Assembly (NCBI GenBank): GCA_038049695.1
Contig: CP142451.1
Span: 64,914,001 to 64,978,000, forward strand
DNA length: 64,000 bases
DNA from: Cinnamomum chago
Taxonomy: Eukaryota > Streptophyta > Magnoliopsida > Laurales > Lauraceae
Direction of reading: 5' to 3'
Under the pieces are notes generated by a model, which saw only the letters and a program-made list of their open reading frames with translations, did not search any database and was not told the DNA's origin. This document shows positions 11,862 to 22,971 of this stretch, piece by piece (within the stretch, counting starts at the first letter, position 1; every line of letters starts with the position of its first letter). The position numbers and the translations under genes were made by a program.

Positions 11862-12240
11862 TGTTAGGGTTTTTGTAGATTGCAATTTGATGGATGCATA
11901 ATCATTCAAGCATCATTTGATTTACACACTTATGCATTGTTTTATATAAACTTGAAATCTTGATTTATTCATGCATTGCTTTTAAGATTTGTAAAAGTTT
12001 TGATTTATGCATGATTTGTATTTTCATCTTGGATGCATTTGTTTTAGAAAAGAGTTTTCAAGAAATCAAGCAAGCCTTTGTTTTAAAAGTTTTGAATCTT
12101 TTTAGGCTTTTTATGTTCATGTTTTAAAAACCATTAGAATCTTTAAAACATGTTTTTCAAGCTTGATTTAGTGGCCCAAATAGTTCCACAAAGAAATACT
12201 TTGAAATTGCAAAAATGGAAATTTGGGGCCCCGGCAGTGT

Positions 12241-12374
12241 CGCCGGTCGACCGGCGCAGAGGTCCCGGTCGACCGGGAACACTGCAAGGCAGAAAGTTGC
12301 CCTGGCGCCCCAACGGTCAGAAATTTAACCGTTGTGTGGTCCCGGTCGACCGAGGCCTGTGTGCCGGTCGACCG
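12241..12374. repeat. Four GGTCGACC palindromes upstream of the LARD TATA box
   Basis: CGCCGGTCGACCGGCG at 12241-12256 (16-bp perfect), CCCGGTCGACCGGG at 12264-12277, CGGTCGACCG at 12343-12352 and at 12365-12374. Between the pairs AACGGT...ACCGTT (12312-12332) forms another stem. The array ends 27 bp before the TATA box, so it lies where a core-proximal promoter element would be expected. Confidence 0.9.
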
Positions 12375-12400
12375 AGGACTAGCCGTTGGCAACTTTTTGC

Positions 12401-12408
12401 TATAAATA
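12401..12408 (+). promoter_or_regulatory. TATA box of LARD 5' LTR
   Basis: TATAAATA in a GC-to-AT transition just after the palindromes. The same box is at 19789 in the 3' LTR. Transcription would begin about 30 bp downstream. Confidence 0.7.
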
Positions 12409-12574
12409 TGAGTTCTTTCCCTTGCCAAAAGTTGGGAATTTTTAACCCCTCCTTGAGAGGATTTGAGGCATATCAAAAGGGAAGAGAACCAAGGGATGAA
12501 GGGGATGATTAGGAAAGCTAAAGCTTGGATTAATGAAGTTAAACCACCAAGTAGGCTCTTCCTTCCTTAATCAT

Positions 12575-13200
12575 ATGTTTTCATGCTTTTGTTTTATTTT
12601 TGGTAAATCATTTCTAGCATGTTAAACTATGTTTGTGTTGTGTCCTTAACATGTGTTATGTTTTGAGTTGATTTATTGTTTTGGATACAACACCATATGA
12701 TTCAATCCAAGTAGTACTTAACTTTGGTAAATCTAAGTAGATCATGTTAATGAAAGAAACTTGGTAAATCATATGTAACATGATTCCTATACTTGATTGA
12801 ATCTTTTGTTGTTGTTTTCCATCATAAGAACATCTCTTTCAAAACTAACTTATGTTTTGGATTCAACTTCTTTACAAATCATATGTTTTCATGTTTTGTT
12901 TTATCATTGGTAAATCTTAGTAACATGTTAACCTATGATGTGTTGTATCCTTAGCATGTGTTATATTTTGAATAGATCTATTGTTTTGGATACATCACCA
13001 TTGATTCATCAAAGTAGTACTTTATCTTTGGTAAATCTAAGTAGATCATGTTAATGAAATATGTAACATGATTCATATACTTTGTTGAATCATTGGTTGT
13101 TGTTTTTCCATCATAAGAAAATCTCTCTCAAATGTATCTTATGTTTTGGATCCAACATCATTACAAATCATATGTGTATTATTGTTTTAAAGTTTCACAA
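12575..13200 (+). repeat. About 310-bp direct duplication within LARD LTR
   Basis: The stretch from TCATATGTTTTCATG through GGTAAATC, TTGTTTTGGATACA, GTAGATCATGTTAATG and CCATCATAAGAA occurs twice (from about 12577 and from about 12887), with the start of a third unit near 13167. The two units have diverged, so the duplication is older than this insertion. Confidence 0.8.
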
Positions 13201-13677
13201 CTTGCCTTACTTTGATTGGTAAATCACTTTCAAGTTGTATTTATAATTACATATGATTTGTCCCCTATTTTCAATCAAATCTATTTTTATGTTTTGAGCT
13301 ACATTGTTGATTTGATTGACATCCCTATGCATCACATGTTTAGAGCTAATCCATTTCATACAACTTGTGTAACTTTGATATCATTAACAAGTTGTTACTT
13401 TTAACATGTGATTGCATTACTTCCTCAATCATAAATGTTTTTGAGCTAAAACTTTCAAAAGCCTTAGGCATACATTTATGAGCTTTCATTTTCAAAATGA
13501 TTGAGGACCACACACACACACTTCATGTACTTTCATCTTTGCATTCATAGTGTGAGTGTGTATTAGATTTTCACTTCCATATCCGCCTATTTAAGAGGCA
13601 TTGTAATGAGCTTAATAGAATCTCCATCAAGTGTATTAAAGACACTAAATTAGAGAGATAACCAACCTTGTGGTTGA

Positions 13678-13815
13678 AGAGGTTATTGCTTAGCCTATAA
13701 AAGCATAATGTATAGGTTGATGTTAAGCCTTGAAAAACATCAATGTAAGGTTATTGCTTAGCCTTGGAAAGCATATTGTAAAGGTTATTGCTTAGCCTAT
13801 TGAAAAGCATAAATA
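13678..13815 (+). repeat. About 35-bp repeats near the end of LARD LTR
   Basis: Four variants of GGTTATTGCTTAGCCT followed by an AAGCAT-containing stretch, one after another. The second reads GGTTGATGTTAAGCCT. They recur in the other LTR copies, in reverse at about 15520-15665. Confidence 0.75.
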
Positions 13816-14063
13816 GTGGAAATCCGGTGGGGTGTTGGATCACAAGCCGGTAGTGGATGTAGGCATTGAGGCCGAACCACTATAAATACTTGTGTGATGG
13901 TGATTGCTTTGTGGTGATTCTTTTGTTAGCTTCCGCATCTTGTATGATTAATCATCACTTGTGACTAGTTTGTTTTAAAGAAGTTAAATTTGCTAAAATT
14001 GGTCATAATTGGAGCTCACCCTATCCACCCCCCTCTAGGGTTAGGATCCCAAGGACCTTCAAT

Positions 14064-14075
14064 TGGTATCAGAGC
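14064..14075 (+). other. LARD primer-binding site (initiator tRNA-Met)
   Basis: TGGTATCAGAGC two bases after the end of the 5' LTR, a full 12-base match to the complement of initiator tRNA-Met. It is not a tRNA gene. Confidence 0.93.
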
Positions 14076-14159
14076 GGGTTACTCCATTTTAGGGCTTAAC
14101 AACCCGGAGTTGATCCTTGCTAGATTTGAACCCTAGTGTTGTGTTTTAATTGCATATCT

Positions 14160-15272
14160 TTTTAAAGATTTCCACTATGATTGAAAATGTCATTTCCCTA
14201 GCCTCATTGCACCACTCTTAGTCTTTTTCAAGTTATATCTTTAAGAGTTGGTGAGTCCTCAAAGTGTTCTCTCATGGACAACCTTTTCAAGACCTTAGGT
14301 GTATTTTCAAAGGTAGACTATTTGAGTAACCTTAAGGCCTTGATACCCCTAGACCAACCTATGTTTTTTAGTTATATCTTTTTGTTGGTCATGTTACATT
14401 TGCATTTTGTTTCTTTATAGTCACATCTTTTAAAATGCAATGTTTCTTTGTGATCATTTGATTTTGTCTTCATGAACTTTTATAGTTATATCTCATGGTT
14501 TTCAAAATCCCTTGATTGCAATTTTTTCATGATGGATTTGCATGTTGTTCATTTAGTAATATCTCTTGTTGTGCATATCTAGTCATGATCAATTGATTGT
14601 GATTACAAATGCTTTCATAGCTAGTTTTTCATGATCGATTGATGTTGGAAAATCATTTGATGTTTGTCATAGTTAGATCCTTTTTGTAAATCAAATGATT
14701 TGAATCTATTTAAGTTTTCCATTGATTTTCAAGTTATATCTCTTGATATGGAAACTTTGTGAGTGACTATTGTTTTACAAATTGAAATTTTACAATAGTA
14801 CACTTCTTGTTTTTCAAATTCACTTGCTCATAATTCTATAAATGATTCTTTGTTGGAATTTCATATATTGAAGTGATTTGAGAAACTTTGGAAAATGTTC
14901 TAAGCTTTATTAGTTATATTTATAGAAGCATTTTCCTTGAATTTATTTCCTTGTGCTTAACAATGATTATATCATTTGGAAGGAAATAATTTTTACAAAC
15001 AATTTGCATCTTTGCTCATTTAGTGACATTCTTTTTATGCAAATTGATTGTGTTGTCTTACATTGCATGGTTGGATATGGTTTAATTTATTTGCATGTTT
15101 GTGCCTAACTTGGTATATTTTTTATTAATGCAAATTGATGATTGTTTATGTGCTTTTTAGTAAAATCTTTTGCTTTATTATCATTTGAGCCTAATAAGTA
15201 CATATGTGATTTTATGTGCTAAGTTCATTTGGTGTAAACCACATATCCTTTTTCATTGCATTGTAAGCTTAG
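14160..15272 (+). repeat. Chain of stem-loops with conserved loop motif, 5' half of LARD interior
   Basis: No coding frame. Consecutive inverted repeats with different arms enclose a loop core close to TAGTTATATCTT. Examples: 14210-14253 (CACCACTCTTA/TAAGAGTTGGTG), 14352-14390 (GACCAAC/GTTGGTC), 14400-14440 (TTGCATTTT/AAAATGCAA), 14460-14509 (with inner CATGA/TCATG), 14650-14701 (AAATCATTTGA/TCAAATGATTT, 11 bp perfect), 14712-14757, 14890-14936, 14943-14989 (TTATTTCCTT/AAGGAAATAA, perfect), 15001-15045 (AATTTGCAT/ATGCAAATT, perfect). A few, such as 14762-14804 and 14815-14882, have degenerate loops. The chain continues at 17487 after the inserted solo LTR. I know of no described element with this design. 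Confidence 0.85.
15268..15272. other. Target-site duplication CTTAG of the inner solo LTR
   Basis: CTTAG here and at 17482-17486 directly flank the inverted LTR. Confidence 0.92.
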
Positions 15273-17481
15273 TGTAAGTCCATGGGGATCCGAACCCTAG
15301 AGGGGGGGTGAATAGGGTGAGCTTCTTTTATGACCAATTTTAACAATTTTAACTTCTTTAAAACAAACTAGTCACATGTGATGATTAACCATACAAGATG
15401 CGGAAGATAACAAAATAATCACCACAAAGCGAGCACCATCACACAAGGATTTATAGTGGTTCGGCCTCAATGCCTACATCCACTACCGGCTTGTGATCCA
15501 ACACCCCACCGGATTTCCACTATTTATGCTTTTCAATAGGCTAAGCAATAACCTTTACAATATGCTTTCCAAGGCTAAGCAATAACCTTTACATTGATGT
15601 TTTTCAAGGCTTAACATCAACCTATACACTATGCTTTTATAGGCTAAGCAATAACCTCTTCAACCACAAGGTTGGTTATCTCACTAAGATAGTGTCTAAC
15701 ATACACTTGATGGAGATTCTATTAAGCTCATTACAATGCCTCTTAAAAAGGCGGATATGGAAGTGAAAATCTAATACACACTCACACTATGAATGCAAAG
15801 ATGAAAACATATGAAGTGTGTGTGTGTGGTCCTCAATCATTTTGAAAATGAAAGCTCATAAATGTATGCCTAAGGCTTTTGAAAATTTTAGCTCATAAAA
15901 CATTTATGATTGAGGATGTAATGCAATCACATGTTAAAAGTAACAACTTGTTAATGATATCAAAGTTACACAAGTTGTATGAAATGGATTAGCTCTAAAC
16001 ATGTGATGCATAGGGATGTCAATCAAATCATCAATGAAGCTCAAAACATAAAAATAGATTTGATTGAAATTAGGGGACAAATCATATGTAATTATAAAGA
16101 CAACTTGAAAATGATTTACCAATCAAAGTAAGGCAAGTTGTGAAACATTAAAACAATAATACACATATGATTTGTAATGATGTTGAATCCAAAACATAAG
16201 ATACATTTGAAAGAGATTTTCTTATGATGGAAAACAACAACCAAAGATTCAACAAAGTATATGAATCATGTTACATATTTCATTAACATGATCTACTTAG
16301 ATTTACCAAAGATAAAGTACTACTTTGATGAATCAATGGTGATGTATCCAAAACAATAGATCTATTCAAAATATAACACATGCTAAGGATACAACAAATC
16401 ATAGATTAACATGTTACAAAGATTTACCAATGATAAAACAAAACATGAAAACATATGATTTGTAAAGAAGTTGAATCCAAAACATAAGTTAGTTTTGAAA
16501 GAGATGTTCTTATGATGGAAAAAAACAATCAAAGATTCAACCAAGTATATGGATCATGTTACATATGATTTACCAAAGTTCTTTCATTAACATGATCTAC
16601 TTAGATTTACCAAAGTTAAGTACTACTTGGATTGAATCATGTGATGTTGTATCCAAAACAATAAATCAACTCAAAACATAAAATATGTTAAGGACACAAC
16701 ACAAACATAGTTTAACATGCTAGAAATGATTTACCAAAAATAAAACAAAGCATGAAAACATATGATTAAGGAAGGAAGAGCCTACTTGGTGGTTTAACTT
16801 CATTAATCCAAGCTTTAGCTTTCCTAATCATCCCCTTCATCCCTTGGTTCTTTTCCCTTTTGATATGCCTCAAATCTTCTCAAGGAGGGGCTAAAAATTC
16901 CCAACTTTTGGCAAGGGAAAGAACTCATATTTATAGCAAAAAGTTGCCAACGGCTAGTCCTCGGTCGACCGGCACACAGGCCTCGGTCGACCGGGAACAC
17001 ACAACGGTCGGATTTCTGACCGTTGGTGCGCCAGGCAATTTTTTGCTGCAGTGTTCCCGGTCGACCGGGACCTCTGCGCCGGTCGACCGGCGACACTGCC
17101 GGGCCACCCCCCCTTTTTGCAAAAATCCAACTTTTCACATTTTAAAGGTATTTCTTTGGGGGACCTTTTGGCCACTAAATCAAGCTTGGAAAACATGTTT
17201 TAAAGATTCTAATGGTTTTTAAAACATGACATAAAAAGCCTAAAAGATTCAAAACTTTTAAAACAAAGGCTTGTTTGATTTCTTGAAAACTCTTTTCTAA
17301 AACAAATGCATCCAAGATAAAAATACAAATCATGCATAAATCAATACTTTTACAAATCTTAAAAGCAATGCATGAATAAAACAAGATTTCAAGTTTATTT
17401 AAAACCAATGCAAGTGTGTAAATCAAATGATGCTTGAATGATAATGCATCCATCAAATTGCAATCTATAAAAACCCTAACA
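15273..17481 (-). mobile_element. Solo LTR of the LARD family, inverted, inside the LARD
   Basis: 2209 bp, the reverse complement of the LARD LTR: it starts TGTAAGTCCATGGGGATCC (compare TGAAGGTCC...GGATCC) and ends AAAACCCTAACA. CTTAG duplications flank it. It has the four GGTCGACC palindromes at about 16963-17097. It differs from the outer LTRs at many positions (about 5% by eye) although those are nearly identical to each other. It therefore came from another subfamily, or was already part of the element when it moved. A solo LTR forms by recombination between the two LTRs of a full insertion. Confidence 0.92.
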
Positions 17482-17486
17482 CTTAG

Positions 17487-18725
17487 TACATTTGCTAAGA
17501 GTGGAGATGTTACATGATAGATTGATCCTTTTAACTTCATACCTTCTTGTGCTTATATAGTTATATTCTTGTTGATGATTGGTATGAGTTAGATCTTGAG
17601 TGTTGATTGATCCTCTCTATGCAAATGTCAAATCGTTCTATGTATGGTTGTGGTATTTATTACATTTGTAGAAACCATACTAGAACTAAAATCCATCCTC
17701 TATGCTTTCTAGTCATATTTTTATTGGATGGTTATGATGTTGATTCATGTGTATTCTCTAAGTGATGTCATTCTTATACATGTTTCAACTTCATAGTAGT
17801 GTTCTTAATCATATGAAACTCTTTGAAACCCATTTCTCATATTTCTATAAGTTTGATGGATATCCTAGATGTTGAATTCATATGATTTTGACACTTTGTA
17901 AATTGCATGCTTTACCAAGTCATATTCTTTTGCATTGCAATTTACCTTGTTCATCACTATGCTCTATAGTCATATCTTTAAAAGTGATGAATATGCATTT
18001 ATGATGCTTGATGGAATTTTGTGTTTGTCACATCTTTGCTTTTTATCATGTTGTCAAATTCAATTGGTTTTAATTGGTATAATTTTCTATTGGTTTGATT
18101 TCTTGTGAATGTGATAAACCTTGTGTGCATTGGATTAAACTTGATAGTAATGTATTTGTTCCATGTCACACACCATTAGCATCATAATGTTCATTGTTGC
18201 CACCTCTTTTGCTCATATAGGTATATCTCATGACCACCATGTTAATGTGTTCATAATATTGGTTGGTTATTAGTTGAGGTTGGCTTCATGTTCGAATTTC
18301 ATTTCACTCATCTTGCACTTTAATAGTCATATTTATTGATTGAATGAAATGATTTTCAAAACCTTCATAGTATATGCTTTCCATAGTTAGATTATTTGAT
18401 GCTATGATTAGTAAACCCCATTGCATCATGGATAGCTCTAATTTGGATTTTTTTTAAGAGTTATATTTTTAAATCCATTTTAGAGTGATTATGTTTAATA
18501 GTCATATCCTTAAATCTCAATTGGTACTCTTTGTTTTTCCAATTGATATCCATGATTGCTTTTCTCTTTAGACCTAGCTATCTATTGGCAATTTGATCAT
18601 ATTGAGCTTTATAGTTATATGAACCTAATCCTTTCCTTGAAGTTGACCCTCATTTGGTTAAACCATCTTCTTCTTGCATCTAATAGTTAAATCTTGTCAA
18701 AAGTTTGACAAAAGAAGAGAATGGA
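17487..18725 (+). repeat. Chain of stem-loops with conserved loop motif, 3' half of LARD interior
   Basis: Continues the series from 15272. Clear members: 17635-17686 (GTTCTATGTATGGTT/AACCATACTAGAAC), 17691-17732 (ATCCATCC/GGATGG), 17898-17945 (GTAAATTGCA/TGCAATTTAC, perfect, loop with AAGTCATATTCTT), 17950-17991 (TTCATCACT/AGTGATGAA, perfect, loop TATAGTCATATCTTT), 18296-18350, 18436-18485 (CTCTAATTTGGATTT/AAATCCATTTTAGAG) and 18663-18724 (CCATCTTCTT/AGAAGAGAATGG). The loop core is again TAGT(T/C)ATAT(C/T)(T). No ORF or known domain. Confidence 0.85.
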
Positions 18726-18919
18726 ATGAGGGGGAGTGTAAACCTTCATAGGAAGTATTAGTTTTGATCAAATTGACCCTTAGATTGCCTTTGAGCCCTT
18801 AGAGTTAACTTTCATACATGATAGCCTGTTACGTATTTCATTTTCGATTTCATTTGTTAACAGGTGCTACTAAAGGTATTTTCCTTATTTCATGTGTGTA
18901 GGTACCTTTGCAATTTAAT

Positions 18920-19249
18920 GTCAAAGGGGGAGAGAGAGTTCAAGTACTCAAAGATCTCCTACTCTTCAAAGGGGGAGAGAGCATTCAAGGGAGAGAGAGG
19001 TATGGTCAAAGGGGGAGAGCAAATAGAAGAAAGAAAGCTTGGAAGCTAAAGAAGATGCTTGGCTAAAGAAGAGAAAGCTTGAAGAATGATCAAGCACCAA
19101 GCATCATGAAGATTGAAGCCCAAGAGCCCAAGCTATGAGAAGAAGCATCCAAGAAGATTTCAAGCCTTGTCCAGCTGAGGGGGAGCTGAAGACTAAGTGT
19201 GCTTATTCAGTGGTGAGTGTGTTTGCCATCAAATTGCAAAGGGGGAGAT
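18920..19249 (+). repeat. Repeated polypurine tracts, LARD 3' UTR
   Basis: AAAGGGGGAGAGAG-like tracts at about 18926, 18968 and 19009, GAGGGGGAGCTG at 19188 and AAAGGGGGAGATT at 19238. The last abuts the 3' LTR and should be the functional plus-strand primer. The upstream ones look like extra copies. The sequence between them is purine-rich and non-coding. Confidence 0.8.
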
Positions 19250-21449
19250 TGTTAGGGTTTTTGTAGATTGCAATTTGATGGATGCATAATCATTCAAGCA
19301 TCATTTGATTTACACACTTATGCATTGTTTTATATAAACTTGAAATCTTGATTTATTCATGCATTGCTTTTAAGATTTGTAAAAGTTTTGATTTATGCAT
19401 GATTTGTATTTTCATCTTGGATGCATTTGTTTTAGAAAAGAGTTTTCAAGAAATCAAGCAAGCCTTTGTTTTAAAAGTTTTGAATCTTTTTAGGCTTTTT
19501 ATGTTCATGTTTTAAAAACCATTAGAATCTTTAAAACATGTTTTTCAAGCTTGATTTAGTGGCCCAAATAGTTCCACAAAGAAATACTTTGAAATTGCAA
19601 AAATGGAAATTTGGGGCCCCGGCAGTGTCGCCGGTCGACCGGCGCAGAGGTCCCGGTCGACCGGGAACACTGCAAGGCAGAAAGTTGCCCTGGCGCCCCA
19701 ACGGTCAGAAATTTAACCGTTGTGTGGTCCCGGTCGACCGAGGCCTGTGTGCCGGTCGACCGAGGACTAGCCGTTGGCAACTTTTTGCTATAAATATGAG
19801 TTCTTTCCCTTGCCAAAAGTTGGGAATTTTTAACCCCTCCTTGAGAGGATTTGAGGCATATCAAAAGGGAAGAGAACCAAGGGATGAAGGGGATGATTAG
19901 GAAAGCTAAAGCTTGGATTAATGAAGTTAAACCACCAAGTAGGCTCTTCCTTCCTTAATCATATGTTTTCATGCTTTTGTTTTATTTTTGGTAAATCATT
20001 TCTAGCATGTTAAACTATGTTTGTGTTGTGTCCTTAACATGTGTTATGTTTTGAGTTGATTTATTGTTTTGGATACAACACCATATGATTCAATCCAAGT
20101 AGTACTTAACTTTGGTAAATCTAAGTAGATCATGTTAATGAAAGAAACTTGGTAAATCATATGTAACATGATTCCTATACTTGATTGAATCTTTTGTTGT
20201 TGTTTTCCATCATAAGAACATCTCTTTCAAAACTAACTTATGTTTTGGATTCAACTTCTTTACAAATCATATGTTTTCATGTTTTGTTTTATCATTGGTA
20301 AATCTTAGTAACATGTTAACCTATGATGTGTTGTATCCTTAGCATGTGTTATATTTTGAATAGATCTATTGTTTTGGATACATCACCATTGATTCATCAA
20401 AGTAGTACTTTATCTTTGGTAAATCTAAGTAGATCATGTTAATGAAATATGTAACATGATTCATATACTTTGTTGAATCATTGGTTGTTGTTTTTCCATC
20501 ATAAGAAAATCTCTCTCAAATGTATCTTATGTTTTGGATCCAACATCATTACAAATCATATGTGTATTATTGTTTTAAAGTTTCACAACTTGCCTTACTT
20601 TGATTGGTAAATCACTTTCAAGTTGTATTTATAATTACATATGATTTGTCCCCTATTTTCAATCAAATCTATTTTTATGTTTTGAGCTACATTGTTGATT
20701 TGATTGACATCCCTATGCATCACATGTTTAGAGCTAATCCATTTCATACAACTTGTGTAACTTTGATATCATTAACAAGTTGTTACTTTTAACATGTGAT
20801 TGCATTACTTCCTCAATCATAAATGTTTTTGAGCTAAAACTTTCAAAAGCCTTAGGCATACATTTATGAGCTTTCATTTTCAAAATGATTGAGGACCACA
20901 CACACACACTTCATGTACTTTCATCTTTGCATTCATAGTGTGAGTGTGTATTAGATTTTCACTTCCATATCCGCCTATTTAAGAGGCATTGTAATGAGCT
21001 TAATAGAATCTCCATCAAGTGTATTAAAGACACTAAATTAGAGAGATAACCAACCTTGTGGTTGAAGAGGTTATTGCTTAGCCTATAAAAGCATAATGTA
21101 TAGGTTGATGTTAAGCCTTGAAAAACATCAATGTAAGGTTATTGCTTAGCCTTGGAAAGCATATTGTAAAGGTTATTGCTTAGCCTATTGAAAAGCATAA
21201 ATAGTGGAAATCCGGTGGGGTGTTGGATCACAAGCCGGTAGTGGATGTAGGCATTGAGGCCGAACCACTATAAATACTTGTGTGATGGTGATTGCTTTGT
21301 GGTGATTCTTTTGTTAGCTTCCTCATCTTGTATGATTAATCATCACTTGTGACTAGTTTGTTTTAAAGAAGTTAAATTTGCTAAAATTGGTCATAATTGG
21401 AGCTCACCCTATCCACCCCCCTCTAGGGTTAGGATCCCAAGGACCTTCA
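19250..21449 (+). repeat. LARD 3' LTR (2200 bp)
   Basis: Nearly identical to 11862-14061, including the four GGTCGACC palindromes at 19629-19762 and the TATA box at 19789. Followed by the duplication GAAAG (21450-21454). Confidence 0.95.
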
Positions 21450-21454
21450 GAAAG

Positions 21455-22756
21455 CACACTTTCTGCCCACCCGATTGCGAAATCGACTGGACAGATGTTG
21501 CCGGCCCGCTGACGTCAACCAATGTTTGAAATTGGATCACCATCCGACATCAAATGGTATGTGGGTCCATTGGTGATCATCGCAAGAAGAATCCCAAAGG
21601 ACGCGGCACGGCCCGCGACTCTTCAAGCGCCCAGGCAATCAATTAATGAAGTTAAATGACCCGTTTATGGCAAGTTAATGCGGTCATTAACTCATTATTT
21701 TGAACGGCCCAATCATAAGTAAGCAAATGGGAGTTACAAGTCCAAGTAATCATGACATTAAAATCATGAAACTCCCATCATCATGGAGATTAAAGGCGAT
21801 TAAATGCCCATCACTCTCCATCGGCCAATCAAATTCAAGGAAAAAGTAGTTACAAAACAAGTAAATAAAAACTTGTAACTCCTCCCATCATGAGCATTAA
21901 TACCATAAATGCTCATAAACTCTCCTAAATGGCTACCAAAGGCCTATAAATAGGAGGGTCATTCCAAGGGAAACGGGGCCAGAGAAAAATCGCCAGAAAA
22001 TCATTCAAAAATCCTCGGAGAAATCTTTACAACTCTGCTCCTTCAAGAAAACTCTACAGCAACCAACACTACAAGGTGATCAAAGCCCCTTGGGGGGCCA
22101 CCCCCCCCCCCCCCCCAAGGCCACCTCTCCTTCTATCCATCATGGCTAGATGCGGCTTTTCAGCCCATCTACTCAGTTCTTTACCGGATATAGGACCTTA
22201 TCTTGGTCTTTATCCTCTAAAAATCCGAGGTTGGAGCCAAGCCAAGAAATCAAGCATCAAAGTTCTCATATGAAGGACGATGGCGGAGTCCATACATGAC
22301 TCGCGACCGTCGATCTGAACGGGTCCCCCCACAATCGCATGAAAAGTTAGATTCCATTTCTTTCTTTTCTATTGTATTGTATTTTTTCTTACAGAGACAC
22401 AAAATTCACATTTCTTGTCTTTTCATTATTGATGAGATTTGTAAACCGCCTTTGACGGCACCAAAATCGCCTTTCACGGCAAACAAAGAAAATCGCCTCT
22501 CACGGCATTCAAAACAAACTTGTCTCTTTTCTTTAAAATATGTGTGCAATGGAAAGTTAGGAAAAAGTTTGATTTCCTTTCTACTTGTGAAGGTGAATCT
22601 CCGGATCACTACTCTAAATTCCAAGTAGAAAAGAAAATCTGGCATACCCACAAAATGTTGATACCCGCCTTTCTTTCTTCCCTCTCCCTCCTTCCGGACC
22701 CCGACAGACCCGGGGCGAATGGCAGCGGAGGAGGAACGGAGGGGCGCGGTCCATCA
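21455..22756 (+). repeat. Ogre-like 5' LTR, second part (after the LARD)
   Basis: Matches 38257-39559. Contains a TATA box at 21945-21952, a run of C at 22101-22117 (shorter in the 3' LTR, at 38908) and short CGCCTTTCACGGCA-type repeats at 22448-22506. It ends GGTCCATCA before the primer site. Joined with 10268-11861 the LTR is 2896 bp, against 2885 bp for the 3' LTR. Confidence 0.93.
21945..21952 (+). promoter_or_regulatory. TATA box of Ogre-like 5' LTR
   Basis: TATAAATA in GGCCTATAAATAGGAGGG, conserved at 38751-38758 in the 3' LTR. The LARD inserted upstream, so it separates the upstream LTR repeats from this box by 9.6 kb. Confidence 0.7.
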
Positions 22757-22759
22757 AGT

Positions 22760-22778
22760 TGGCATACCCGGTGGGACC
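22760..22778 (+). other. Putative Ogre-like primer-binding site
   Basis: TGGCATACCCGGTGGGACC starts four bases after the LTR. Its TGG start complements the CCA end of a tRNA. I could not name the tRNA with confidence. Confidence 0.6.
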
Positions 22779-22971
22779 CTGTTCATTTGAGAACACAATG
22801 TTTGGATTCTTTGGCTCCTTTTAGTTGGTGGCCTATGTTGGATCTTGCATCTAAAAAAAACACATGAGATGGGATTCTTGGAAATTTCTTCTTTTGAGTT
22901 TATTTCCAGTCTTTCTTGTTTCTAAAAAACAAATTCTCAAAAAGAAACGAAATCTCATTTATAAAAAATTT

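Larger units (their letters stand above)
11862..14061 (+). repeat. LARD 5' LTR (2200 bp)
   Basis: Same length as 19250-21449 and nearly identical to it. Contains four CGGTCGACCG palindromes, a TATA box at 12401, a direct duplication of about 310 bp (12575-13200) and short repeats near its end. ORFs of up to 120 codons at 12150-12512 come from the palindromes and recur in each LTR copy. Confidence 0.95.
11862..21449 (+). mobile_element. Non-coding LTR retrotransposon (LARD), probably Ty1/copia-derived
   Basis: Complete element of 9588 bp flanked by GAAAG. LTRs are 2200 bp each (11862-14061, 19250-21449), with TGTTAGGG...CCTTCA ends. I could see only one difference between them (G near 13934, T near 21322). 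The primer-binding site for initiator tRNA-Met is at 14064 and the polypurine tract AAAGGGGGAGAT sits before the 3' LTR. The primer site ATTGGTATCAGAGCGGG and the GGGGGAGATTGTTAG junction resemble SIRE-type copia elements (inference). The interior has no ORF of retrotransposon proteins. It holds a chain of stem-loops and an inverted solo LTR of its own family. It must have been mobilised in trans, and recently. Confidence 0.93.

Noticed and set aside
12150-12512. 120-codon ORF (and its antisense partner) found again at 19538-19900 and reversed at 16824-17222
   Set aside because: The conservation is explained by the LTR copies. Frames are open on both strands because of the GGTCGACC palindromes, and no known protein is recognisable.
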